Numbered from the stretch's first letter, positions 22,514 through 34,204 are shown. The stretch is 64,000 bases of DNA from Dioscorea cayenensis subsp. rotundata (GCF_009730915.1 NC_052477.1:558001-622000), one strand, 5' to 3'. Numbers and translations are program-made. The notes: generated from the letters alone by a model not told the origin.

Positions 22514-25312
22514 GCTCACACCCACCCCTTCTACCGAGCGTAGAATGCAGCACCCATCGCTAAAAATGACTCGAAACCCTCGACACCTCTCGTAAACCAA
22601 ATCGACTTACAATTACAATTTACAACTTTACACCAAACCGCAGGATTCAAACACGTAAATACAACAAATATATTAACTCAATTCAGCAGTATAACTCGCT
22701 TACAAGATCACGATACCAACAAATATAAAGAGAAAAGTATTGGACCCATCATAGCCTTTGACTTAACTCGACTCAGCTCTAAACTTGAACAGTGAATCTA
22801 GTCTCACTCGCAGCTATACAAAGACATTCACTGGCTTTCAGAGCTGCTTAATAATTTTCAAACACTCAAATACATAAAGATATATAAAGTATATAAATAC
22901 CAACTTTTTCAAATAATTTTCCAACTTTTCCAAAATACCGTAATTCTAGCAAAACACATTTTAAAGTTAACTTTTCGAAACATAAACTCATCACAAATCA
23001 ATATCAAATCAATTTTCTAAGGAAATCCAAATTGCATGCGAGAGACCGCCTCCTAAGAGCGGACACTGGGCTCGCCCTCATCACAACCCAAAATAACAAG
23101 TAATATAAAAATCCATTCTCAATTCCACAGCCTGAAAACTCTCCACTTAGCCGCCGTCATGACTAGGGGTTGTGAGCCGCCAAGGTCTTCATAACTTGAC
23201 GTGGCCCACTGGTCCTGTCGCAGGCGACTGCGGATCGATGTATCATCCAATCGTGGCCCTACGCTCCCACCCGATCGACAAATCAACACTCAGTCCACCC
23301 ACGCCACCCTCTAAAGGGCCGGGGTCTGCGGGGACCCACTATCACAGCAGAGAGTGCCTTAGCCCCACTGGCCACCATCCAAACCAACATGTAAACGTAG
23401 TAATAATACAACTCCTAGAGCAATCACATCATACTGGTCCTTATCCGGATAAGCATTCACATCACGAAAAATAAACATCATTTCCACAAAGCCAATGTCA
23501 AAAAGTATAACAACGATAAAACCAAGAAAAATCCAGATCCATGATACCATTCCTATTCCAGGAATGAAAACCAATTCCACAAATATTCGTCGTAAAACAT
23601 TTTTAAACGCTCACATGATTTCCTGACAAATCATTCCAAATCAAAGCATATATAACCATCAAAAATAAATACATGAATTGAATAATTAAATCACGTATAC
23701 ATGTATTTTCACTATTCACAAATACGTATAATTATACTAAACCGATGTATCAATACGATTAGTCGAACATCAACAGCAAGTAAATATACATATATTTTAA
23801 CCTTATACATGCAAAATTAAACATGATAAAAATGAAATACTTAAATAATTATTTCCAAAATACTAGTTATTAAACAATTATTTCAAAAATAATAATAATT
23901 AATCAATTAAATAATAGCCACTACCAACTCACCTGGTGTCCTTGGGTTCCTTCCTAGACCTGGAACTCCTTCCCAAGACTGAACAACACCTAACAAGAAT
24001 AATAATATAAAAATAAATAACACATTTAAACCCAAAATAAAATACAATAAACAACAATGACTCTATCTGGGCCCACTCACCCAATCGCTAAAAACCCGAC
24101 TGCGATTATCCAACCTTTCAATCGCACTTAAACCAACTCAGATTTAGCTAAAACTACGCTTAAACCAATCGAACCAATCTCAATTCCGTATCGAATCAGT
24201 CTCAATCAGATCGAACCAAGTCTTAATCATGATCGAACTAAACTCAATCAATCGAACCACGAACCAACTCAATTTTATTCAAAAATCCATCGAACTAACC
24301 TCTGCTTCAGACCCTAAAACCCCAAATCTCAAATCAACTGAACCCAAAACCCAAACTATCTCAACTGATTTGATCGAGCCCAACTTAACCAAATCAATTC
24401 AACTCAACCAAATCAATCTTCAACTTGGTTTGATCCAACTAAATCAATTTGGTTAAACCCAACAAATCAATTCAACCATCTTCATTAACACCTTAATCAT
24501 CATCATCATCAACTTAATTAATCAAACCAAACTCCTAATCTCGTAGCATCAAGATAATACTAGTAATTCCGCAACCCTCATCTCCATTTTCAGCGATTTT
24601 CAACTCGAATCTGAGGTTTTTCTCAAAACAATTTCATACACTCATCATCTACTAATAATTAAACATGTCAACCCAAATAAATCATTTTTCTTCATCAAAT
24701 CCACCAAATACATCACACACATACATTCAAGTATACTCAATAAATAAATCATCACAATACTTTACCAAACAATCACTTTCATCCTATTCTCCTCCATCAG
24801 CACACAAGCTCCATCACTCCCATTTCTTTTCTTTTAACTCACTAGCATCATGGAGAAAAGAACGAGAAGGAGATGAAGAAGATGAACACTCAAGAGTCTA
24901 GATTTTTCTCCAACGAAGTTTTTCAGCCAAAAATTTACATTTTGAGTCCCTCAAAACTTAACTTCTTACAAGTCAGTCCCTGCAAAAACTCACAAAATGG
25001 TCCCTGAATTATGAAATAGTATTCTCAAAAGGTCCTTGAAACTATCAAATGGTCCCTGAAGTATAACACAATATTTCAAAAGGTCCCTACCGCCTTACCT
25101 TTCAGTCCTTGGTTTCAGAAATATTTTTATATCAATCCTTTTTTCTATTACTCTTTAACCCAAAAATCTTTTAAAAACTTTTTACACTTAAGTCCTTGTT
25201 CGTCCACTTGGGGTTTCTCAACAAGATTACTACTGTAGAAAATTCTTACTGCAACTGTAGTAATACCCTGAATATATTTTCCAACAGATATGTAAAGGTT
25301 CAGGGTATTACA
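22514..25312 (-). repeat. 5' LTR (in element orientation)
   Basis: Second long copy; see the element entry. The plus-strand right end GGGTATTACA marks the outer TG of the LTR. The plus-strand left end is GCTCACACCC, where the outer copy has TGTCACACCC. Confidence 0.82.
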
Positions 25313-25540
25313 GGAAACATTTATAGTTAAGTGGAAAATATTGAAACTTAAGTGCAAACATTAAAACTTATGCGGAAACATATAAGTTTAACTGAAAAGT
25401 TTTAAAGTTAAGAGGAAACATTAACACTTATGTGTAAAAAGGTAAGTTTAATTGGAATAACTAAAACGTAAGCTTAAAGCATTAAAATTAAGTGTAAACA
25501 TTAAAACTTAAGTGACAACTGTAAAAGTAAAAAATAGGAT
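25313..25540. repeat. Degenerate short-period repeat (AAACTTAAGTG..AAACATT)
   Basis: A loosely repeated ~25-30 base theme (ACTTAAGTGNAAACATTAAA) occurs about eight times here. A related theme recurs at about 26930-27200, flanking the plant-mobile-domain relic on both sides. The two blocks may be parts of one element. Confidence 0.6.
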
Positions 25541-25969
25541 GCTTACATGTCCATCAGACAGTTTAGAAAGTGGCTGATTGTTAGTTGTTCGACTTTATTT
25601 AATCTCATAAATCCGGCAGGACGTTTGTTCCGTGGTACCCTAAAAGTCTGAGTAACTTGTTTAGTCGGTACCACTACCTGTTCATCAATTGATGCCGTCT
25701 CCGGTATTGGATTTGAGATGACAAGCGGACGTCATCGATGAGTGTTAGTTGATGGTTTCGCACCTGTCAACGGAGACGGTTTTGTATTCGGGGAGTCAGT
25801 GTGGATGTCCTCACGCTCGGTACTTCATGATGAGTTGGTGGGTCGATGTGGATGTCCTCCACGCGTTTCCCTAACTTCTCATTTTTGAAGAAGGGGCGAG
25901 ATCATTTCTCAAGGATGTTAGTGATTCGATTATAGAGACCACGTCGACATTTTTTGCCGACATCGACTA

Positions 25970-27980
25970 GTGGTTCAGCGGGTGGAGATAGCTTCTCCTG
26001 TTCGGAGAAGGAAGGAAATGGACAAGATGGCGCCGGTCCGGAGTGGGAAGGGACGGGGGAAGGTGGCGCTTGATCCGGAGGGAGGGATTGGCGAACATGG
26101 TGCGGGTCGGGAGGCGAAGGGAGTTAGAATGACGGATCGGGTGCGGAGGGAAGGGGGTGGGGATAGTGGCTTGGTTGCGGAGGAGGGAGGTAGTGGGGAT
26201 GAGACGGGTCCGGAGACAGAAACGGGTGGGGATGGCGCGGCAGGTGCAGAGAGGGAAGGGCGTGGGGATGGTGCTGTGGGTCCGTCAGACGAAGTCGGTG
26301 AAGAGGGAATTGAGTTTGTCTTGACTTTGCCCTTTGGGGTAATTTTTGGAGGCCGTTTTTCTGGTCGGCAATCGGCTTACAAAATTGCAGACCTTGTAGA
26401 TCGCCTTGTAACTGGCTTGAGAGGAGCATCATCTGGATCGTTAGATGCCGAAAGAGGCAATGGTTGTCTTCGCCTAATGACAACCTTCTTTACTCGAGTT
26501 CTCTTGGTGGCCGCTTGTTACGGCGGCAAATCCTTGGTGTCGTCATATCGGTGCGACATTGGAAGGAGCCACGACCCTCGATTACTTCGACTACGGTTTG
26601 AAGTCCACCATGCATTCGGAACAACTTCTCAAAATCTTTCAGTAAACGTAACCCAATGTCTTCATCAATTACCCCCCTCGGTGGATTAACAGAAATAGAA
26701 CCACGTCGACCCCGACGTGGTGGGCTCCTGGTGAGTGAGGGAGACCGTCCACGTTTCCCCAGTGGTTTCTCCGTAGATTTTTGCGCCAAGGCGTATTGTG
26801 CTAACCACTTGTTCTCCACGGTGGCTTGTCTCTAGCGAAAGTTTCTTCTTCGAGTAGTCGGGCGAGGAGCGGAAAAGCGCAATGTGGAAAATGACATACG
26901 GGTTAAGGTAAGCAATGATACTCAAACGAAAAACTTAAAACAACAATAAAAAATTAATTATTAAGCGGAACCTTAAAATATTAAGTCTAAACTACATATT
27001 TTAATTGTAAACACTAAATATTTAAGTGAAAAAGTATAACTTTTTAAGTGTAAAAACCTAAAAGTTAACGGAAAACATTTTTGCAAGTAAAAAAGGAAAA
27101 TTAGCGAAAACTAAATATTTTAAGTGTAAAAAATAAAAAAATTTAAACCATAAACGAATATTATTAGCGGACACTAAATAAGTTAAAAGTGTAAACTAAA
27201 TACCTTTTTCCCTCGATCGATGATAGCAATGAACCGATGGATGCTTGCTTCTTGAAACTGTTCACCCCGTAACACAGGATCCGGGGAGTCTTACCAAATC
27301 GCACCTTCTTACCGGTGCCAGTTACTTCGTAGAACCAAATATTTAGTGCGACGACGACATCCTCGCATAAGTAGCCGCGCTTGTCTTCTCACGGAGCATC
27401 TTGCTTGAACTCGGCTGGCCGTTTGCGGGGACGTCATCCATAAACCACTTATGTGTGGCTTGCGCCCATGCATAGCGCCGCATTGCGGGAAGATCGTCTA
27501 CATAGTCTACAAGCCAATTGGGAACAGAACATGATGAGTTTGGGAACAACATGGTCCCCATGATGAATACCAACAATATCTTCACAAAGTTTTCTTCTTC
27601 TCCCCTCTTCCGGACTAGTGTGCTAAGAGTTTTTTTTATAGCTTCCCTATGTCTTTCATAGCTTTTCGAGAAATATTTTTCTTCAAAATCTGAATGTGGC
27701 TTTCTCTTTTTGAAAACCACTGCGTCCCCATCGCATCTGAGACCAAGAATAATGGATACATCTTCTGGCCTAAACGTCAACAAGCTCTCACCAATTTTAA
27801 ATTTTTGGGAGCGCTCATCATATCTCTGCAACAGAGCATCGAGCAATCCCCTCTCTTATAGTACAGGTTCAATTTCCATTAGGTTCGCTGATTCAAGAGT
27901 ATGGAGATGGTGTCAACGAAACAACAATGAAGATCCGGGAAAGCTCTAGCAAACTTCTTCTCAATACCTTCAGTTGAACA
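25970..27980 (-). pseudogene. Plant mobile domain (PMD/DUF1985-like) transposon-derived protein relic
   Basis: Minus strand. The most gene-like part is 27846-27343: GLLDALLQRYDERSQKFKIG, FRPEDVSIILGLRCDGDAVV, LFPNSSCSVPNWLVDYVDDL, YAWAQATHKWFMDD. It resembles the N-terminal PMD/DUF1985-type domain of proteins carried by plant transposons (MULE-like, often with a Ulp1 peptidase). Upstream, in another frame, FARAFPDLHCCFVDTISILL (about 27950-27890) appears to continue it, so there is a frameshift or intron near 27850. Downstream, 26819-26490 (RSPPRRGRRGS) and a Pro/Ser/His-rich region to ~25970 could be the C-terminal tail. No start codon, conserved splice sites or intact catalytic domain; probably a relic. 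The GC-rich 720-bp plus ORF at 25970-26689 is judged a shadow. Confidence 0.45.
26930..27205. repeat. Second block of the AAGTGTAAAC..TTAA short-period repeat
   Basis: TTTAAGTGTAAA / TAAACACTAAATATTTAAGTG motifs recur six or more times in AT-rich DNA. Related to 25313-25540. Confidence 0.5.
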
Positions 27981-29400
27981 CAGGGCTTCAATGTGTGTAA
28001 GTCTTAGCATCTGAAGGGGCAAGTCTCAGAATGTGTTGTCTGCAACTGAGAGAAGGCGCACATAGGAACCAATACTCCCCTCTCGGGATTCATGGCCACC
28101 TAACCCGCCACTTCCCAACGTGGAGAGAGAACGCAACATTGATGTAACTGGCCTGGCATTTCGGTCTTTTCTCCTCAAAAATCACGGTGTTAACAACCGG
28201 AAGGACCAAATAATCATATGTACGGAAAAAGAGGGATGAACTGTGAATATTCAAACAAGAAGGGTGTTTCTGTGAATACCTGAACTTTGTAGGGATGTTT
28301 GTTCATTTCCAGAAGAGAATTTCGTAAGACAAATAGAAAAGGGGCATTTGTTTATATATAAAATAAAATAACGCATGTCCTAATAAAATTCAATGTCCTA
28401 ATGGAAATCAAATCCCAATTTAATTTAAATTCTAATATATCCTAATCATATATATTTAGAATTAAAATGTCATAATCTTAATCTTAATTGATTATTTGGT
28501 TATCTTGGACTAAAATGCAAATCCCAAGGCAAATTCAAAATGCAAACTACAAAATTGCCCAGAGATCATATCTCGTGGCAAAATGCAAATTACAAGATTA
28601 CCCTTGAGAAAACATATCTCGAGCCAATATCAAATCTAAGGATAGCCAAACACATATCCCGAGGCAATCCTAAATTTCATATAGCTTAAGAACTGATCTC
28701 GAGGCAACTTAAGGAATGCAAATCCAGAGGAACCCACAACACACATCCCGAGGCAAATTTGGTTAATTGATTTTTTTTTAATAAAAAATAAAAAATAAAA
28801 ATAAAATTTATAAATTAATCAAAAAAAAATTTCAAAATTTGAAAATTTACAAAAAATAATAAAATAATAATAATAAGAATAAAATTTAAAAATTTTTATA
28901 AAATTAATTAAATTAAAAAAATAATAATAAATAAAAATAAAATTTTAAATTAAATTTTAAATTAAAAAAAATTTAAATTTAAAAAATTAAAAAAAAATTC
29001 AAAATTTGAAATTAAAACAAAAAAATATGATTGGGATGATAAAAAAAATAGGATGAGGCTCAAATTTAAATTAAACCAAAATTTGGGCCTGATTAGAAAT
29101 TAAACCAAAATCAGTCTTTGCTCCCTGATTAGAAATTTAAATTAAAAAAAAATTAATTAAATTGAAAAAAATTCAAAATTTGACATTTAAAACAAAAAAT
29201 TGATTTGATTTGATTCAATCCGTATGATTCTACGGGGGATTCGATGTTGAAGATAAGAACGGGCGGAGCTTTTAAAAAGAAGGAGATTTGAAGACAAAAA
29301 AAAGGAGGAGAGCCAAAAAAAGTCTCTGAAAGGAAAAGCTATAAGGTTTTTATCTCTTCCCCTATGTTACCATATATATATAAATATATATATATAAAAT
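27981..29400. other. Intergenic; includes phased CATATCTCGAGGCAA motifs and an extreme AT stretch
   Basis: 28560-28760 has five variants of (AT)ATCYCGAGGCAA spaced about 40-60 bases. 28760-29200 is nearly pure A/T with poly-A and AATAAT runs. No gene recognised. Confidence 0.5.
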
Positions 29401-29431
29401 ATATACAAAAAAAGATAAGAATTCCCAACGC

Positions 29432-29720
29432 TGATGCCGTCGCCGCTGCTGCATGTCAAGGAGGTCGCGGACATGTTTGAATCAGGTGAAAATAATGCGA
29501 CCAACCATGTACGGTACTCATTGCCCCTCTTGCTGCTGCTCGATGCTCGCCGCCGCTTGAGCGCGTTACACGCTGCAGTACTTTGCTCGCCGCTGCTGCC
29601 TGTCAAGGAGGTCGCAGACATGGTTCAATGGCTGAAATAATGTCGCCAACCATATCCGGTACCCGCTGCTTCTATTGCTTGTCGTCTGATGCTCGGCTTG
29701 CCCTTAACATCAATGATTCT
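29432..29720 (+). repeat. GC-rich tandem duplication, period ~150 bp
   Basis: Two copies starting about 29437 and 29588 share GCCGCTGCTGC.TGTCAAGGAGGTCGC.GACATG and, further on, GCGACCAACCAT / GTCGCCAACCAT. A 68-codon frame (29434-29640) spans the junction and repeats SPLL(H/P)VKEVADM. No known domain; probably a fragment of a gene or transposon. Confidence 0.65.
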
Positions 29721-29810
29721 CATCGTGGACTGCCTATGGATGCCTTGTTTGGCAGAACAAGTGTTTCGATGACTTATCGTCACCGATCGATGACCATTAA
29801 GCTAAGGTAA

Positions 29811-30510
29811 ACATGCACGTTTTTCTTAGAGTATCAACATTTATTTTGTTTGCTGTCTTCATGAACTATGAGAAAATCATTGCGCCATAGTTGATGGTTC
29901 AAAGCAATTATTTCGGGAGTAAGTAAAGACTTCTTCCGGGCCGAGCAAAAAGAACTTTCCCAAGAAATTAGAAATACATGAGCAAATATGGAAGGAGAGG
30001 TCCAAATTGACGCTGAGAATCGGTTACCACTTCTTCAAAGTACACAACAGTGATCAATTACGGGTGCATCAATCAAAGAAGCCTTTCTTTATGTCCACCA
30101 TCTGAGAAGAACTCCATTTTGTCTAGTCTTACATTCCTAGAATAAGATGATTTTTAAATAATGTGCTACGAGTTGGTTTTTATAACAACCCCATTACTTC
30201 ATTGTCATTTGCGATGTACAAGGGAAGTGAGTGATCATCTACTTGATAAGAAGTGAATTTGCAAGCACATACTACGGCAATACCAAGAAATAAAAAAATA
30301 ATAAAAAAACAAACTCAATGTGAGCACCATGGTGGCCTCTAATGTCTCATAAAAAAATACGAACTTTTTGTCACCATTTAGCATTCTTTGAATTTTTTAG
30401 GTGCTACTTTACATATGAAAATTGTGAATGTTGAACGTTTGAATGAGAACCTGATGTGTTCTTATTTAAGTACCAATAAACAAATTCGAACTAAACAGAA
30501 TGGAGGTCAT
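29811..30510. other. Intergenic, nothing recognised
   Basis: AT-rich unique-looking sequence. No convincing exon, RNA gene or repeat boundary. Confidence 0.5.
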
Positions 30511-30514
30511 TATA

Positions 30515-30905
30515 TGCATGCACATATGCAAAAATGCATAAAAAAATAAAAATAAAAAGGGGATTCATCACATGCATGAATACATGCATAATTTAAAGAA
30601 AATTCATGCATGAGATAAAAATTTAAGAAGCATGCTATGGTGTCATGAAAGGGCTTGGGCCCATTAAATACATTGAATACGTGCATAAAAAAATAAATAA
30701 ATATATTAAAAAAATAAGTAAAAAAAGGATGCACATGGGCCCACTATAAAAAAAAACCCACATGCGATTGAATGAGAAGCATGCATATTCACATGCATGT
30801 TTAAAAACAAAAAAAAAGTAATAATAAAAAAAAGTGCCCACTGTGAGGAAATATGCATGGGAAGATATATAAAAAAAGAGATTATTATTATATGCATGCA
30901 CATGT
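30515..30905. repeat. Dense cluster of CATGCA/TGCATG (RY-type) motifs
   Basis: At least eight CATGCATG or TGCATGCA sites occur in about 390 bp of otherwise A-rich sequence, with TATAAA-like and GGGCCCA motifs. CATGCA is the RY element bound by plant B3 factors (ABI3/FUS3/LEC2). No adjacent gene is visible because the scaffold gap follows. Confidence 0.5.
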
Positions 30906-31020
30906 CTATGGCAATGTATATATATATAATGAGGAAAAATGATGATGATCTTGTGATCATCTGCGATGATGATAAGTAATATGATTCACTTCTTTGCTAT
31001 CACGAACTTGGATAAAAATT

Positions 31021-31320
31021 GTGGCGCCCTAATCTCCTACGGTGTGGATGAGAGGGCCCAGGTAACCATATCGTTCGAGCTTAAGTCTCGGTCCACACAA
31101 AAGATTAGCTCAGATCCATTAAACCCAATAAATGGCGGCTAAGCTGAAAGGTATTTTGCAAAAGGGGCTAATAAATTCAAAAGCATGATGATAAAAGAAT
31201 AAATAAATAATTAATACCAAAAAATAAAAATAAAACTAAAAAAAAAATAACAAATAAAAGGATGGGAAATGATACCGTGCATCTTAGAGTGTCCCGAGTC
31301 ATTAGAATAAAAATGAGGTT
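31021..31320. other. Possible LTR-type fragment up to the gap
   Basis: TGTGGCGCCCTAATCTCC and GGTCCACACAAAAGATTAGC look like the start of a plant LTR, but only ~300 bp is present before the gap, so it cannot be confirmed. Confidence 0.25.
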
Positions 31321-32320
31321 NNNNNNNNNNNNNNNNNNNNNNNNNNNNNNNNNNNNNNNNNNNNNNNNNNNNNNNNNNNNNNNNNNNNNNNNNNNNNNNN
31401 NNNNNNNNNNNNNNNNNNNNNNNNNNNNNNNNNNNNNNNNNNNNNNNNNNNNNNNNNNNNNNNNNNNNNNNNNNNNNNNNNNNNNNNNNNNNNNNNNNNN
31501 NNNNNNNNNNNNNNNNNNNNNNNNNNNNNNNNNNNNNNNNNNNNNNNNNNNNNNNNNNNNNNNNNNNNNNNNNNNNNNNNNNNNNNNNNNNNNNNNNNNN
31601 NNNNNNNNNNNNNNNNNNNNNNNNNNNNNNNNNNNNNNNNNNNNNNNNNNNNNNNNNNNNNNNNNNNNNNNNNNNNNNNNNNNNNNNNNNNNNNNNNNNN
31701 NNNNNNNNNNNNNNNNNNNNNNNNNNNNNNNNNNNNNNNNNNNNNNNNNNNNNNNNNNNNNNNNNNNNNNNNNNNNNNNNNNNNNNNNNNNNNNNNNNNN
31801 NNNNNNNNNNNNNNNNNNNNNNNNNNNNNNNNNNNNNNNNNNNNNNNNNNNNNNNNNNNNNNNNNNNNNNNNNNNNNNNNNNNNNNNNNNNNNNNNNNNN
31901 NNNNNNNNNNNNNNNNNNNNNNNNNNNNNNNNNNNNNNNNNNNNNNNNNNNNNNNNNNNNNNNNNNNNNNNNNNNNNNNNNNNNNNNNNNNNNNNNNNNN
32001 NNNNNNNNNNNNNNNNNNNNNNNNNNNNNNNNNNNNNNNNNNNNNNNNNNNNNNNNNNNNNNNNNNNNNNNNNNNNNNNNNNNNNNNNNNNNNNNNNNNN
32101 NNNNNNNNNNNNNNNNNNNNNNNNNNNNNNNNNNNNNNNNNNNNNNNNNNNNNNNNNNNNNNNNNNNNNNNNNNNNNNNNNNNNNNNNNNNNNNNNNNNN
32201 NNNNNNNNNNNNNNNNNNNNNNNNNNNNNNNNNNNNNNNNNNNNNNNNNNNNNNNNNNNNNNNNNNNNNNNNNNNNNNNNNNNNNNNNNNNNNNNNNNNN
32301 NNNNNNNNNNNNNNNNNNNN
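31321..32320. other. Assembly gap, exactly 1000 N
   Basis: Run of 1000 N; a default scaffold-gap size, so the true length is unknown. The long X-filled frames crossing it are meaningless. Confidence 1.
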
Positions 32321-32399
32321 ACATCGTTCAATTATTACCATTTTTCTTCCATCTCAAATTATTTCCGAGCTTTAACGCTGTTGTTAATAGTTGCTTTTA

Positions 32400-33260
32400 G
32401 CTATTTTATATATTATTGCCCACGTGATGCCTGGAGCGGCCCCGTGATCTTCTGCGGTCATTCACGACACGTGGGCCCGGCGAATGTCCGCATTGGCCTG
32501 CAGCAGCCCAGGAAAGCGTGAGCTGCAGCGCCATGATCGTTGCTTGAACATTGTGTTTTCATTGCGCCGGACCCCATCATTCGCTTCGTCTCCTTCCGCT
32601 TGATCATCCAGCCAGGCACCCCTCTGTTGTTGGGACTTCGATCATTCTCATCATCTCATGCCTTTCGCATGCCGGTCTCAATGCAACATACATTTTAATT
32701 GTTTTGCCTGAAACAGTAACACCACGAACTTGGAGACAGCGGTAATGGCGCGACAGCAGCAGTCAAAACGCGTTGCGGGGAAGACGTCCGAGCAGCCCGC
32801 CTGTTTAGTTTATAACGCTATCAACGCGCTGGCAGCGTAGCACCACTTCGCCCGTGGTCAATCGATCAATTTCTGATGACAGCCTCGCCCGCGACGACTG
32901 CTGGCGACGCACGATCACGGATTAAACAGCGAACAATATTGGTGAGATCGTACGCAGCCGATATGCATATAACGCATGTTCATAATGCTCGGCTGCCTGA
33001 CTTCAACCATGACTACCGCTGCGAACCAGCACCAGCCAGCATCATTCGGCATATTGCGGTCGATGCGCACCGGTCACCGCCTTCTTCCTTCGCGGCGTCA
33101 ATCCGGTCTGGCGAGCAGCCACCCTCACCACAATATTGAGCTTTATCGTTCACTTTACTCATTTCAGCGACATAACACGCGGTCACCATATCCTCACGAC
33201 GCATGCGTCACAGCCTCACTTTTTGGCACATTTTTTGATCATCGTCATTTTACGATAATT
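32400..33260. other. Compositionally foreign island next to the gap
   Basis: Visibly GC- and CpG-richer than everything around it (for example CCCGCGACGACTGCTGGCGACG). Composition returns abruptly to AT-rich plant DNA near 33250. All frames are short (up to 98 codons) and none is recognised. Candidates: contaminating bacterial sequence, poor-quality read consensus at a contig end, or an inserted organellar or foreign fragment. Confidence 0.5.
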
Positions 33261-34139
33261 TGTGAAATTTAAAATAATTATTAGATCCCACCTACTCCCC
33301 GAGGTTGAACTACGAGCCAGCCATCAGCCGGCACCTTGGCAATTCCTCTGTCATCTATAAAATACAAAAACAAGGATTAATCAGGCCTTATAAATCTTAT
33401 TTAAAATATAGAATGTTTAATATAATTGAAATCATAATTAGATTTAATATATATAATAATTCACATCTGGCTTGAACAGTAGAGGATCAGAGAAAATTAT
33501 ATCCAAAGTGGATATCACAATATATATATATATAATAAGCATATATATTAACCTTGAGAAATGAATGGCCCAGCCACAAAACTTGAAAGCTCAAATTGAA
33601 CTCATTAACCTGCTGGCGCCATGGTTTCAGGGTGCAAGGCGAATGCCTGTCTCTGCATCTCATATACTGTAATGGTGTTACTATTTAGATATAAAATAAT
33701 TAAAGTAAAGTAAATAAGAGATGATGATATGAGTTTGCATTGAAGTTGAATGAATGGCATGCAGAGAAGAGAGAGCATAAGTTGACAAGGTGATCAGAGG
33801 TCCCATGTGTAGAGGGTACAACAAGATCACCTTTTGATCAATCAAAGAGCAGGAAGGGGGGTAAGTAGCTAAGCAGATGATGAATGATAGGGTCCAAAAC
33901 AATGAATGAAAACACAATGAATAAAGAGCTACACAACAAGGCATATTCCAAATAACAATCATAGCAAACACAACTCACACTCACACTCACAAATATACTT
34001 CACAAATAATGCAGACATTTATACGTTGCAGTAGTAGTACATCTATGAATGACCACCAAAAGAGAATAATTTCTTTTCTTTCCTTTCCTTTCCTTTTTTA
34101 CAGTCCACTCAAACATCACCACATTAAAAATAATAATAT
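33261..34139. other. Downstream flank of TAS3, no gene recognised
   Basis: AT-rich with (TA)n and a (TCCTT)n run. The 3' end of the TAS3 precursor probably lies in the right part. A short inverted repeat (AAGGTGATC..GATCACCTT, about 33789-33833) is present, but I cannot support a miRNA there. Confidence 0.4.
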
Positions 34140-34183
34140 ATAAAATTTTTAATAACAAAATAATAATAATTATAATAGAATTA

Positions 34184-34204
34184 AAGCTCAAGAGGGATAG
34201 ACAG
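34184..34204 (-). promoter_or_regulatory. 3' miR390 target site, cleavable
   Basis: The plus strand reads AAGCTCAAGAGGGATAG then ACAG. It matches miR390 positions 1-17 except position 8, which becomes a G:U pair in the transcript. Positions 9-11 pair fully, so slicing between 34194 and 34193 is expected. The last four positions do not pair. Confidence 0.88.

Larger units (their letters stand above)
18154..25312 (-). mobile_element. LTR retrotransposon (Ty3/gypsy-like), long LTRs, very short internal region
   Basis: Two direct copies of about 2.8 kb (18154-20910 and 22514-25312) share long stretches in order. On the minus strand the LTR starts TGTAATACCC (25312) and ends GGGTGTGACA (18154), a TG..CA pair. 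Only ~1.6 kb (20911-22513) lies between them. It has a primer-binding-site-like TGGTATCAG next to the 5' LTR. Next to the 3' LTR it has a purine-rich tract preceded by the TTCGAGGACGAAAT motif typical of the end of plant gypsy polyproteins. No protease, RT, RNase H or integrase frame is visible, so it is non-autonomous. No target-site duplication is found (TATAT left, GGAAA right). Confidence 0.8.

Noticed and set aside
25970..26689. 239-codon plus-strand frame, Gly/Glu/Arg-rich
   Set aside because: Low-complexity GC-rich sequence. The opposite strand makes better sense as a Pro/Ser-rich tail next to the PMD-like relic.
31177..32521. Very long frames crossing 31321-32320
   Set aside because: They are made of N codons in the assembly gap and mean nothing.
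33740..33850. Possible miRNA hairpin (AAGGTGATC / GATCACCTT, AGAGAAGAGAGAGCAT)
   Set aside because: Only a 9-bp stem; the resemblance to miR156/529-like strings is partial and no star strand is found.
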